Shown: piece after piece, positions 42,828 through 50,908 of the stretch
How positions within the stretch are numbered: the stretch's first letter is position 1
Layout of the letters: the number at the start of each line of letters is the position of its first letter
Origin: Micromonospora fulviviridis
GTDB taxonomy: Bacteria > Actinomycetota > Actinomycetes > Mycobacteriales > Micromonosporaceae
Direction of reading: 5' to 3'
DNA length: 64,000 nt
NCBI RefSeq assembly: GCF_014648395.1
Contig: NZ_BMRA01000012.1
Span: 25,066-89,065 of the forward strand
Notes under the pieces: generated by a model
What the model was told of the DNA's origin: nothing
The model's input: the letters and a program-made list of their open reading frames with translations, nothing else
The model's database searches: none
Position numbers and translations under genes: made by a program

Positions 42828-43607
42828 ATGACCGACGTCACCCAGGCGCTCTCCTTCGGCGCCGCCGCCGCCGAGTACGACCGGTTCCGCCCCCGCTATC
42901 CGGAGGAGGCGCTGCGCTGGGCGCTGGACGGGCTGGCCGCCCCCGCGCGGGTGGTGGACCTCGGCGCGGGCACCGGCATCCTCACCCGCGGCGTGCTCGC
43001 GCTCGGCTCCGACGGCTCCGGGTCGCGGCGCGGCGAGCTGGAGTTGTCGCAGGTCGTACCCGTGGAGCCGGATCCCGGGATGCGGGCGCAGCTGGCGGCC
43101 GCCACGCCGGGCACGACGGCGCTGGCCGGCAGCGCCGAGGCGATTCCGCTGCCGGACGGGGCGGCCGACGCGGTGCTGGTCGGCCAGGCCTACCACTGGT
43201 TCGACCGGGAGCCCGCGCACGCCGAGATCGCCCGGGTGCTGCGCCCGGGCGGCACCTTCGCCCCGATCTGGAACGTCCGAGACGAGGGCGTGGACTGGGT
43301 GGCGGAGCTGAGCCGGGTCGCCCACCTCGGCGACAACGCCGGCAACGTGGTGGAGAAGTACGCCGACTTCGGCCCCGCCTTCACGCCGGTCGAGCTGGGC
43401 GAGTTCGCCCACACCGCCACGCTCACGCCCGAGGAGGTGGTCGCCATGCTGCACACCCGGTCCTACTGGCTGACCGCCACGCCGGCCGAGCGGGACCGCG
43501 TCGACCGAGGGCTGCGCGAACTCTTCGCCACCCACCCCGACCTGGCCGGCCGGGCCACGGTCGAGCTGCCCTACCGCACCCTGGTGCTGCGCTCCCAGCG
43601 GCGGTGA
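42828..43607 (+). CDS. Class I SAM-dependent methyltransferase (copy 2, with loop insertion)
   Basis: 259 residues, clearly a tandem duplicate of the upstream gene (same opening, VDLGAGTGILTRGVLALG, VEPDPGMRAQLAAATPGT, VGQAYHWFDREPAHAEIARV, LPYRTLVLRSQRR). It differs by an insertion of about 12 residues (around SDGSGSRRGELELSQVV, bases 43003-43060) between SAM motif I and the acidic residue that binds the ribose, an unusual place for a loop. It has its own leaderless-type promoter. It ends 3 bp before the convergent coaX stop. Confidence 0.9.
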   Translation: MTDVTQALSFGAAAAEYDRFRPRYPEEALRWALDGLAAPARVVDLGAGTGILTRGVLALGSDGSGSRRGELELSQVVPVEPDPGMRAQLAAATPGTTALAGSAEAIPLPDGAADAVLVGQAYHWFDREPAHAEIARVLRPGGTFAPIWNVRDEGVDWVAELSRVAHLGDNAGNVVEKYADFGPAFTPVELGEFAHTATLTPEEVVAMLHTRSYWLTATPAERDRVDRGLRELFATHPDLAGRATVELPYRTLVLRSQRR

Positions 43608-43610
43608 GGC

Positions 43611-44369
43611 TCAGTTGTTGCGCTCGTAGACCATCCGCAGGCCGATCAGGGTGATCATCGGCTCGTGGTGGGTGATGGTGCGGCACTCGCTGAGCACCAG
43701 CGAGGCCAGGCCGCCGGTGGCGATCACGGCCTTCACCTCGCCCAGCTCCTCGGTCATCCGCTCGACGATCCGGTCCACCTGGCCGGCGAAGCCGAAGTAG
43801 AGGCCGGCCTGGAGGCACTCGACGGTGTTCTTGCCGATCACCGAGCGGGGCCGGGTGGCCTCCACCTTGCGCAGCTGGGCGGCGCGGGCGGCGAGCGCGT
43901 CGAAGGAGATCTCGATGCCCGGCGCGAACGCGCCGCCGAGGAACTCGCCCCGGCCGCTGATCACGTCGAAGTTGGTGGTCGTGCCGAAGTCCACCACGAT
44001 GCACGGCCCGCCGTAGAGGGTGTACGCGGCCAGGGTGTTCACCACCCGGTCCGCGCCGACCTCCTTGGGATTGTCGATGGCGAGCTGCACGCCGGTGCGA
44101 ACCCCGGGCTCGACGATCACGCTGGGCAGGTCGGCGTAGTAACGGGCCAGCATGGTGCGCAGCGAGCGCAGCGCGGCCGGCACGGTCGAGCAGGCGGCCA
44201 CCCCGGTGATCTCCACGGCGTCACCGGCGAGCAGTCCCCGGAACATCAGACCCAGCTCGTCCGCGGTGGAGCGGGCGTCGGTCTTGATCCGCCAGTTGTG
44301 CACCAGCTTGTCGCCGTCGAAGGTCGCCAGCACGGTGTTGGTGTTTCCGATGTCGATGCAGAGCAGCAC
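43611..44369 (-). CDS. coaX: Type III pantothenate kinase
   Basis: 252 residues, GTG start. First step of CoA synthesis from pantothenate. The ASKHA-fold phosphate loop is CIDIGNTNTVLA near residue 4-15; NPKEVGADRVVN near 97, VDFGTTTNFDVIS near 122 and GGAFAPGIEIS near 140 are family motifs. It lies 17 bp after nadC. A TAGGCT -10 hexamer in that gap ends 6 nt before the GTG, so coaX may also be transcribed alone as a leaderless message. Confidence 0.97.
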   Translation of the reverse strand: MLLCIDIGNTNTVLATFDGDKLVHNWRIKTDARSTADELGLMFRGLLAGDAVEITGVAACSTVPAALRSLRTMLARYYADLPSVIVEPGVRTGVQLAIDNPKEVGADRVVNTLAAYTLYGGPCIVVDFGTTTNFDVISGRGEFLGGAFAPGIEISFDALAARAAQLRKVEATRPRSVIGKNTVECLQAGLYFGFAGQVDRIVERMTEELGEVKAVIATGGLASLVLSECRTITHHEPMITLIGLRMVYERNN

Positions 44370-44375
44370 AGCGGC

Positions 44376-44381
44376 AGCCTA
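44376..44381 (-). promoter_or_regulatory. -10 hexamer TAGGCT before coaX
   Basis: It sits in the 17-bp nadC-coaX gap, six bases before the GTG start on the minus strand. Confidence 0.4.
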
Positions 44382-44386
44382 AACCG

Positions 44387-45283
44387 TCATTCCTCGCGCA
44401 GATCCAGGGCGATGTCCAGGATCGGCGAGGAGTGGGTCAGCGCGCCGACGGAGAGGAAGTCGACGCCGGTCGCACCGTACTCGGCGGCCACCGGCAGGGT
44501 GAGCCCGCCGGTCGCCTCCAGCTCCGCCCGGTCGCCCACGGCGGCGACGACCTCGCGCAGCTGCGCCGGGGTCATGTTGTCCAGCAGCAGGAAGTCGGCT
44601 CCGGCCTCGACCGCCTCCACCGCCTCGGCCAGGGTGTCCACCTCCACCTGCACGGGGACGTCCGGGAACGCCTCCCGGACCCGCCGGAAGGCCGCCCCGA
44701 TCCCGCCCGCGGCCACCTTGTGGTTGTCCTTGATCATGGCGACGTCGTGCAGGCCCATCCGCTTGTTGGTGCCGCCGCCGGCGCGGACCGCGTACTTCTC
44801 CAGGGCCCGCAGGCCGGGGGTGGTCTTGCGGGTGTCGAGCACCATCGCCTTGGTGCCGGCCAGCGCGTCGGCCCAGGCCCGGGTGTGGGTGGCCACCCCG
44901 GACATCCGGGAGAGCAGGTTGAGCGCGGTCCGCTCGGCGGTGAGCAGCAGCCGGGTCGGGCCGGTCACGGTGGCCAGCACGTCGCCGCGCGCCACCCGCT
45001 GCCCGTCGTGGGCCACCAGCGACACCTCGACGGTACGGTCCGCCCCGGTCACCTCGCCCACCAGCTCGAACACGGCGGCGGCCACCGGCAGCCCGGCCAC
45101 CACGCCGTCGGCGCGGGCGACCAGGTCGGCGGTGTCGTTCTGCGCGTCCGGGATGGTGGCGACGCTCGTGACGTCGAGGAAGTCCGCGCCCAGGTCCTCG
45201 GTGAGCGCGTCGACGATCACCTGCCGGACCCGCTCCGGGTCCAGGCCACCCGCCCGCAGCAACCCCTCGGTCGACTCCCTCAC
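44387..45283 (-). CDS. nadC: Nicotinate-nucleotide pyrophosphorylase (carboxylating)
   Basis: 298 residues from GTG at 45283, chosen for AAGGAGG at ideal spacing; the longer frame upstream translates the 55-bp intergenic element. It converts quinolinate and PRPP to nicotinate mononucleotide. Family motifs are ALTEDLGADFLDVTS near 20, TERTALNLLSRMSGVAT near 105, LDTRKTTPGLRALEKYAV near 138, GGTNKRMGL and IKDNHKVAAGG. Second NAD gene of the nadB-nadC pair; nadA is not in the window. Confidence 0.97.
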   Translation of the reverse strand: MRESTEGLLRAGGLDPERVRQVIVDALTEDLGADFLDVTSVATIPDAQNDTADLVARADGVVAGLPVAAAVFELVGEVTGADRTVEVSLVAHDGQRVARGDVLATVTGPTRLLLTAERTALNLLSRMSGVATHTRAWADALAGTKAMVLDTRKTTPGLRALEKYAVRAGGGTNKRMGLHDVAMIKDNHKVAAGGIGAAFRRVREAFPDVPVQVEVDTLAEAVEAVEAGADFLLLDNMTPAQLREVVAAVGDRAELEATGGLTLPVAAEYGATGVDFLSVGALTHSSPILDIALDLREE

Positions 45284-45287
45284 TTGT

Positions 45288-45342
45288 GCCTCCTTCGTTC
45301 GCGACTGCGGGGCTTGCAGGACCAGCTCACTCCTCGCGCTCA
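45288..45342 (-). repeat. 55-bp intergenic element, nadB-nadC copy
   Basis: On the minus strand it begins with the TGA stop of nadB (TGAGCGCGAGGAGTGAGC...) and ends with the AGGAGGC ribosome site of nadC. It matches the element at 49445-49499 at 48 of 55 positions by manual alignment. Confidence 0.85.
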
Positions 45343-47028
45343 CTGCTTCTCCTGCCAGCGCTCGGTCAACAAGCCCTCCGCCCCGATCCCGGCCACCAGG
45401 TGGCCCCGCCACCGCTCGTCGGCCGTCGGGAAGTCCTCCCGCCAGTGGCAGCCCCGGGTCTCCCGGCGGGCGTACGCGGCGGCCACCAGGGTCGACGCCA
45501 CGGTGATCAGGTTCGTCGCCTCCCAGTCGGCGGTCCGCGGCACACCCCGGGCCTGGCCCACCTCGGTGAGGGTGGCGGCGGTGTCGGCGAGGGTCGGCGC
45601 CGACCGGAGCACCCCCGCGCCCCGGGTCATGGCCCGCTGCAGGGCGGGCGTCGCCCCCGCCGGCACCAGCCAGCCCTGGCCGCCCACCCAGGCGCCGGTC
45701 TCCGCCGGCTTCGCCTGCTCGGGCAGCCCGGCGGCGATGTCCTCGGCGATCCGGCGGGAGAAGACCAGCCCCTCCAGCAGCGAGTTGCTGGCGAGCCGGT
45801 TGGCGCCGTGCACGCCGGTGCAGGCGACCTCGCCGCAGGCGTACAGGCCGGGGATGGAGGTGCGGCCCCGCAGGTCCGTCCGGACGCCACCGGAGGCGTA
45901 GTGGGCGGCCGGGGCGACCGGGATCAGGTCGGTGGCGGGGTCGACGCCGATGGCCAGGCAGGAGGCCACGATGGTGGGGAAGCGCCGGGCCAGGAAGTCG
46001 CCGCCCAGGTGGCGGGCGTCCAGCCAGACGTGGTCCGCGCCGGTGGCCAGCAGCACCCGGTGGATGCCCTTGGCCACCACGTCCCGGGGCGCCAGTTCGG
46101 CCAGCTCGTGCTGGCCCACCATGAACCGCTTGCCGTCGCCGTCGACCAGGTGGGCGCCCTCGCCGCGCAGCGCCTCGGAGACCAGCGGCTGCTGGGCGAG
46201 GCCGGCGCCCGGCTCACCGGCCGGCACGATCAGCGCGGTGGGGTGGAACTGCACGAACTCCACGTCGGTGACCGCCGCGCCGGCGCGCAGCGCGAGCGCC
46301 ACCCCGTCGCCCGTGGAGACCGCCGGGTTGGTGGTGGCCGCGAAGACCTGCCCCATCCCGCCGGTGGCCAGCACCACGGCCCGGCCCAGGATGGCCCCGA
46401 CACCGTCCTCGCTGCCCTCGCCGAGCACGTGCAGGGTGATCCCGCAGGCCGGGCCGAGCCCGTCCGGCCCGTCGCCGGGGGCGCGCAGCAGGTCCAGCAC
46501 CAGGGCGTGCTCGACCAGCCGGATCCACGGGTCGCGGCGCACCGCGGCGTGCAGCGCCCGCTGCACCTCGGCCCCGGTGGCGTCGCCCCCGGCGTGCACG
46601 ATCCGGTCGGCCCGGTGGCCGCCCTCCCGGGTGAGCATCAGCGACCCGTCCGGGTTGCGGTCGAACTCCGCCCCGATCCGCATCAGCTCGCGCAGCCGGG
46701 TCGGGCCCTCCTCCACCAGCACCCGCACCGCCGCCGGGTCGCAGAGGCCCACGCCGGCCACCTCGGTGTCGTACGCGTGCGCGGCCGGCGTGTCCGCCGG
46801 GTCGAGCACCGCGGCGATGCCGCCCTGCGCCCAGCGGGTCGAGCCCTCGTCGATGTTGACCTTCGTGACCACGGTGACGTGCAGCCCCGCCTCGCGCAGG
46901 TGCAGCGCGGCGGTCAGCCCGGCGACCCCGGACCCGACGACGATCACGTCGGTGGTCTCCACCCAACCGGGTGCGGGCGCGGCGAGCAGCCGGGGCAGGG
47001 CCGGCAGGTCGACGGTCGGAAGGTCCAT
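45340..47028 (-). CDS. nadB: L-aspartate oxidase
   Basis: 562 residues from ATG at 47028; TTG at 47040 and GTG at 47034 are alternatives. A flavoprotein that makes iminoaspartate for NAD synthesis. FAD dinucleotide motif VIVVGSGVAGLTAALHLREA near 29-48, the family STRWAQGGIAA near 70, VEFVQFHPTAL near 255 and GLYACGEVACTGVHGANRLA near 380 are present. The C-terminal helical domain is complete. The gene's TGA stop is the first three bases of the 55-bp intergenic element. Confidence 0.96.
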   Translation of the reverse strand: MDLPTVDLPALPRLLAAPAPGWVETTDVIVVGSGVAGLTAALHLREAGLHVTVVTKVNIDEGSTRWAQGGIAAVLDPADTPAAHAYDTEVAGVGLCDPAAVRVLVEEGPTRLRELMRIGAEFDRNPDGSLMLTREGGHRADRIVHAGGDATGAEVQRALHAAVRRDPWIRLVEHALVLDLLRAPGDGPDGLGPACGITLHVLGEGSEDGVGAILGRAVVLATGGMGQVFAATTNPAVSTGDGVALALRAGAAVTDVEFVQFHPTALIVPAGEPGAGLAQQPLVSEALRGEGAHLVDGDGKRFMVGQHELAELAPRDVVAKGIHRVLLATGADHVWLDARHLGGDFLARRFPTIVASCLAIGVDPATDLIPVAPAAHYASGGVRTDLRGRTSIPGLYACGEVACTGVHGANRLASNSLLEGLVFSRRIAEDIAAGLPEQAKPAETGAWVGGQGWLVPAGATPALQRAMTRGAGVLRSAPTLADTAATLTEVGQARGVPRTADWEATNLITVASTLVAAAYARRETRGCHWREDFPTADERWRGHLVAGIGAEGLLTERWQEKQ

Positions 47029-47089
47029 GAGCACAGTCAACCCGAAGGCCCCTCATCCCGGGCGGCGGGGGCGGGACGAGTGGTTTCGG

Positions 47090-47983
47090 CTACCTCGTCC
47101 GTACCGGCAGGCCGGCCGGGCCGGCACCCTTGAGCGAGGCGGTCACGGTGCGGTCGCTGAGCCAGAGGTAGCAGCGCACCCCCCGGTCGCCGACCACCCA
47201 CCGGCCCGCGCCGGGCGGGCGGACCACCACGCCGCTGCGGAATCGCAGCGTCGGGTCGTCGGGCACGCCGGCGTACCTCGCGAGGACGGTGTTGCAGCCG
47301 GTGTAGAGGGGCGCCCAGTCGGCGGCCTTCTTCGGATACGGGCGGTCCGGCGCCGCCCACACTCCGACGAACTCGGCGTCGTGCGGGGCGCGGCAGTCGA
47401 CCGGGATGAGGGTCTGCACCCGCCGGGCGTCCCGGCCGGTGCGCTGGCAGCCCAGCCGCAGCGGCGACGGCCCCTTGAGCGCGTCACGCAGGCTGCCCGT
47501 CCGGGTCACCACGGTCGCCGCCGCCTCGACCGTGGTCAGCTCGGTCAGGTCGCAGCGGTACCAGCGGGAACCGGCCGCCCAGCCGGGGCCGGTGGGCAGC
47601 GCCACGGCCAGCCGCAGCCGGCCGGCCCGCCAGTTGTCGCCGACGTAGCCGCCGGCCCGGGTGTCGCACTCCGCGAAGGCGGCGCGCAGCTCGGCCGAGC
47701 CGAGCGTCGGCGGGGCCGCCCGCTCGACGGTGAACGCCCCCACGTGCACCGTCTCCACCCGGTGCGGCAGGTCACAGCCGACCGGGTCGTAGCCGGACAG
47801 GCCCACGGTCGGGGTGAAGTCGCCGACCTGGCAGACGCCGGCCGCCGGGGTGAACGGGCCGGCCACCGGCAGGGCGCCCCAGTCGTCGGTGAGATCGCCG
47901 TCCAGCCCGCCCGGCGAGGCACACGCGGCCAGAAGCGCCCCCGCAAGCAGCGCGGCGACGAGAACCCCCAGCGCACGGCGCAT
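47090..47983 (-). CDS. Septum-formation-domain lipoprotein
   Basis: 297 residues. Signal peptide with lipobox LLAACAS (cysteine near residue 21). Two related halves follow, each with a Cys...Cys-x2-PH pattern (GVCQVGDFTP...VGCDLPHRVETV; RVQTLIPVDCRAPHDAEFVG), typical of the actinobacterial septum formation domain, plus further cysteine pairs. It is probably exported and disulfide-bonded. It interrupts the run of cofactor genes between nadB and panD, 62 bp upstream of nadB. Confidence 0.82.
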   Translation of the reverse strand: MRRALGVLVAALLAGALLAACASPGGLDGDLTDDWGALPVAGPFTPAAGVCQVGDFTPTVGLSGYDPVGCDLPHRVETVHVGAFTVERAAPPTLGSAELRAAFAECDTRAGGYVGDNWRAGRLRLAVALPTGPGWAAGSRWYRCDLTELTTVEAAATVVTRTGSLRDALKGPSPLRLGCQRTGRDARRVQTLIPVDCRAPHDAEFVGVWAAPDRPYPKKAADWAPLYTGCNTVLARYAGVPDDPTLRFRSGVVVRPPGAGRWVVGDRGVRCYLWLSDRTVTASLKGAGPAGLPVRTR

Positions 47984-48128
47984 CGCGGCCTCCCCCAGGC
48001 GAGACCGTCAACCCGACGGTCCGCCCAGCGTAGCCGAAAATGACCTTCTGGTAACAGACCGCGCTCGCCCCGGCCCACCACCCCCCGATCTTGCAGTTGT
48101 GACCCCCGGGCAAATGGGGCAGATGGGG

Positions 48129-48557
48129 TCAGTTCAGGGTGGCGGCCAGCGGGTTGGGGACGGGGGCGCCGGCGGTGCCGGGGGCCGCCGTCGTCGGGTC
48201 GGCGGTCAGGTCGACGACCTTGTTGTCGGCGTCGACGTGCACCACCCGGGGCTGGTACGAGCGCGCCTCGGCGTCGTCCATCTGCCCGTACGAGATGAGG
48301 ATGACCAGGTCACCGGGGTGCACCAGGTGCGCCGCGGCGCCGTTGATGCCGATCACGCCGCTGCCCCGCCGCCCCGGGATCACGTACGTCTCCAGCCGGG
48401 CGCCGTTGGTGATGTCGACGATCGCGACCTGCTCGCCGGGGATGAGGTCGGCGGCGTCGAGCAGATCCTCGTCCACGGTCACCGAGCCGACGTAGTGCAG
48501 GTCGGCCTGGGTCACCGTGGCCCGGTGGATCTTCGACTTGAGCATGGTCCGGAGCAT
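48129..48557 (-). CDS. panD: Aspartate 1-decarboxylase precursor
   Basis: 142 residues. It makes beta-alanine for pantothenate. The self-processing Gly-Ser site is in LHYVGSVTVDEDLLD (Gly24-Ser25), which yields a pyruvoyl group; the active-site lysine is in MLKSKIHRATV, and NGAAAHLVHPGDLVILISYG is conserved. The C-terminus is longer by a disordered Thr/Ala/Pro stretch. It follows panC by 31 bp. Confidence 0.97.
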   Translation of the reverse strand: MLRTMLKSKIHRATVTQADLHYVGSVTVDEDLLDAADLIPGEQVAIVDITNGARLETYVIPGRRGSGVIGINGAAAHLVHPGDLVILISYGQMDDAEARSYQPRVVHVDADNKVVDLTADPTTAAPGTAGAPVPNPLAATLN

Positions 48558-48588
48558 CGGGGTGCCTTTCCGAAGGGATGTGGTGGGG

Positions 48589-49437
48589 TCAGGAACGCGG
48601 GGCCAGGTGGAGCGCCGTGTTGTCGATCAGGCGGGTGGCCCCGACCCAGGCGGCGATCAGCAGCCGCGCCGGGCCGGAGACCGGGCCGGGCTCCAGGTCG
48701 GCGTCGGTGAGCACCAGGTAGTCGAGGCGGGCGCCGGGCGTACCCGAGTCGAAGCCCCGGTGGGCGGCGGCCAGCACCGCGCCGGCGTCCGCGCCCTGCT
48801 CGGCGGCCTCGACGCCGGCCCGCAGCGCGGCGGAGAGGCTCAGCGCGGCCGCCCGCTCCTCGGCGGACAGGTAGCGGTTACGGCTGGACAGGGCCAGGCC
48901 GTCCGGTTCGCGAACGGTCGGCACCCCGACGATCTCCGTCGGCACGTCCAGGTCCCGGACCATCCGCCGGACCAGGGTGAGCTGCTGGTAGTCCTTCTCG
49001 CCGAAGAAGGCGAGGTCGGGGCGGGTGAGCTGAAGCAGCTTCATGACCACGGTGAGCACGCCGTGGAAGAAGCCGGGGCGGCTCAGCCCCTCCAGGTCCT
49101 CGCCCAGCGGGCCCGGGTTCAGCCGCACCTTCGGCTGGCCCTCCGGGTACATGTCCGCCACGGCGGGCGCGAACACCACGTCCGCGCCGGCCCGCCGGCA
49201 GATCTCCAGGTCGGCGTCGAGGGTGCGCGGGTAGCGGTCGAAGTCCTCGTTCGGGCCGAACTGGAGCGGGTTCACGAAGATCGTCACGACGACGTGGTCG
49301 GCCCGCTCCCGGGCGGCCCGCAGCAGCGTCTCGTGCCCCGAGTGCAGCGCGCCCATGGTCATCACCACGCCGACCGTGCCGGTCAGCGCGTCCCGGGCCG
49401 CCGCGAGCTCCTTGCGGGTGTGCACCAGCTCCGTCAT
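48589..49437 (-). CDS. panC: Pantothenate synthetase
   Basis: 282 residues from ATG at 49437, with AGGAGG 8 nt upstream supplied by the 55-bp element. It joins pantoate and beta-alanine using ATP. Motifs: VMTMGALHSGHETLLRAA near 24 (HIGH-like), VNPLQFGPNEDFDRYPR near 58, FGEKDYQQL near 150 and LALSSRNRYLS near 185 (KMSKS-like). It lies between a DUF2520 gene and panD. Confidence 0.97.
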   Translation of the reverse strand: MTELVHTRKELAAARDALTGTVGVVMTMGALHSGHETLLRAARERADHVVVTIFVNPLQFGPNEDFDRYPRTLDADLEICRRAGADVVFAPAVADMYPEGQPKVRLNPGPLGEDLEGLSRPGFFHGVLTVVMKLLQLTRPDLAFFGEKDYQQLTLVRRMVRDLDVPTEIVGVPTVREPDGLALSSRNRYLSAEERAAALSLSAALRAGVEAAEQGADAGAVLAAAHRGFDSGTPGARLDYLVLTDADLEPGPVSGPARLLIAAWVGATRLIDNTALHLAPRS

Positions 49438-49444
49438 CAGCAGC

Positions 49445-49499
49445 GCCTCCTCGGTTCGCGACTGCGGGGCCCGCATAACCGGCTCACTCCTCGCGCTCA
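49445..49499 (-). repeat. 55-bp intergenic element, DUF2520-panC copy
   Basis: It begins with the TGA stop of the DUF2520 gene (49497-49499) and ends with the GGAGGC ribosome site of panC. It aligns to the nadB-nadC copy with 7 mismatches and no gaps. Confidence 0.85.
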
Positions 49500-50444
49500 C
49501 GCCGGCACCTCGATCCCGTTCAGGACGTCCAGCAGCGGCGCCGCGTCGGCCGGCCGCAGCCGGCCCGCCGCGATCGCGCGATCCGCCGTCCGTCGAGCCA
49601 ACGCCAGGTAGGGGGGCACGGATTCCGGCGCGGTCGCCGCCAGTCGCTCCAGGTGCCGGCGTACGGTGCCCGCGTCGCCCCGCGAGACCGGGCCGGTGAG
49701 CGCGTCGTCGCCGAGCCGCAGCGCGTTCTCCAGGGCGGCCCGCAGCAGCGGGGCGAGCACCTTCTCCGGCCGGTCCACCCCGGCGTCGCGCAGCCGGTCG
49801 GCGGCCTCGTTGACCAGGGTCACCAGGTGGTTCGCGCCGTGCGCCAGCGCCGCGTGGTAGAGCGGCCGGTCGCCCTCCGCCACCCACTCCGGCACGCCGC
49901 CCAGGTCGGCCACCAGCCGGGCGGCGAACGCGCGCAGCTCGGCCGGAGCGGTCACCCCGTAGGAGATACCGGCGAGGCGGGTCAGGTCGTCCGGCGTACC
50001 GGTGAAGGTCATGGCCGGGTGCACAGCGAGCGGCCGGGCGCCGACGGCGGCCGCCGGGGCGAGGACGGCCAGCCCGTGCGCGCCGGACGTGTGCGCGACC
50101 ACCTGGCCGGGGCGCAGCGCGCCGGCCTCGGCCAGGCCGGCGACCACGCCGGCGAGGGCGTCGTCCGGGACCGCCACGATCAGCAGGTCGGTGGCGGCGC
50201 GCGACACGGCGGCCGCGGAGCGGGTCGGGGTCTGCGGCAGCAGCAGCGCCATCCGGGCCGTGGTGGCACCGGAGGCGCCGGCGGCGGCTACCACCCGGTG
50301 GCCGGCCGCGGCGAGGGCCGCGCCGAGCACGGCGCCGACCCGGCCGGCACCGATCACGCCGACCGTGAGGGTGCGCGGGAAGACGAGCGGGGCGTCGGCG
50401 GCCCTGGGCGGGGCGGCCGGACGCGAACGCAGCGGTGCGCTCAT
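49497..50444 (-). CDS. Rossmann-like/DUF2520 domain oxidoreductase
   Basis: 315 residues from ATG at 50444 (MSAPLRSRPAAPP). NAD(P)-binding loop TLTVGVIGAGRVGAVLGAAL near 28-47, then LLIVAVPDDALAGVV near 88, and a C-terminal helical DUF2520 domain (PLYHAALAHGANHLVTLVNE near 190). The fold is that of ketopantoate reductase and ProC-type enzymes. Position directly before panC-panD, a link I recall in other actinobacteria, makes a role in pantoate formation attractive but unproven; no panB or panE is in the window. Confidence 0.9.
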   Translation of the reverse strand: MSAPLRSRPAAPPRAADAPLVFPRTLTVGVIGAGRVGAVLGAALAAAGHRVVAAAGASGATTARMALLLPQTPTRSAAAVSRAATDLLIVAVPDDALAGVVAGLAEAGALRPGQVVAHTSGAHGLAVLAPAAAVGARPLAVHPAMTFTGTPDDLTRLAGISYGVTAPAELRAFAARLVADLGGVPEWVAEGDRPLYHAALAHGANHLVTLVNEAADRLRDAGVDRPEKVLAPLLRAALENALRLGDDALTGPVSRGDAGTVRRHLERLAATAPESVPPYLALARRTADRAIAAGRLRPADAAPLLDVLNGIEVPA

Positions 50445-50590
50445 GGCAATCGATCCAGTCCTCGGAGGGGGTACCGGTCGATCGCAAGTATGCGCCGGGG
50501 TCACGGAGCCGAAACAAGCATGTGTGAAAACCTTCACCGGCCGTGGCGAAGGGGTTTCAACAGCCGATCGGGGTGTGCCTCCGGACCCGC

Positions 50591-50596
50591 TAACCT
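50591..50596 (+). promoter_or_regulatory. -10 hexamer TAACCT, leaderless start at 50603
   Basis: TAACCT ends 6 nt before the GTG. It begins the three-gene unit ending with the NuoD paralog. Confidence 0.45.
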
Positions 50597-50602
50597 GCCC
50601 TC

Positions 50603-50908
50603 GTGCCGAACCGGGTGACGGTGGACGACGACGGGGTCCGGACCGGGGGCGGGCCCGGCTTTCCCTGGTCCGAGATCGTGTCCGTGGGGCTCTGCGTCCT
50701 GGTGCTGCCGCCCGAGGGCCAACGCTTCCGCTACCTGGACGTCAGCCACGTGTCCGGCGAGTTCCTGGAGCTGAACGAGGATCTGGACGGGTGGCGGGAG
50801 GCGGTGGCGGCCGTCGTGGCCCGCTCCGGGCGGCCCGCGCCCGACCTCGACGCCGTACCCCCGGACGGCTGCGTGGAGATCTGGCCGGCCCGTACCGTCG
50901 GCGGGTGA
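50603..50908 (+). CDS. Small hypothetical protein, first of NuoD-paralog unit
   Basis: 101 residues, GTG start. The strand pattern (RVTVDDDGVRT, FPWSEIVSVGLCVL, RFRYLDVSHVSGEFLELNED) looks like a small PH-like beta domain with a C-terminal helix. No family could be named. It overlaps the next gene by 4 bp (GTGA) and has a leaderless-type promoter. Confidence 0.75.
   Translation: MPNRVTVDDDGVRTGGGPGFPWSEIVSVGLCVLVLPPEGQRFRYLDVSHVSGEFLELNEDLDGWREAVAAVVARSGRPAPDLDAVPPDGCVEIWPARTVGG

Noticed and set aside
50521..50562. Operator or terminator from the imperfect repeat GAAAACCTTC ... GAAGGGGTTTC
   Set aside because: The arms need gaps to pair and the site lies between divergent starts; too weak to call.
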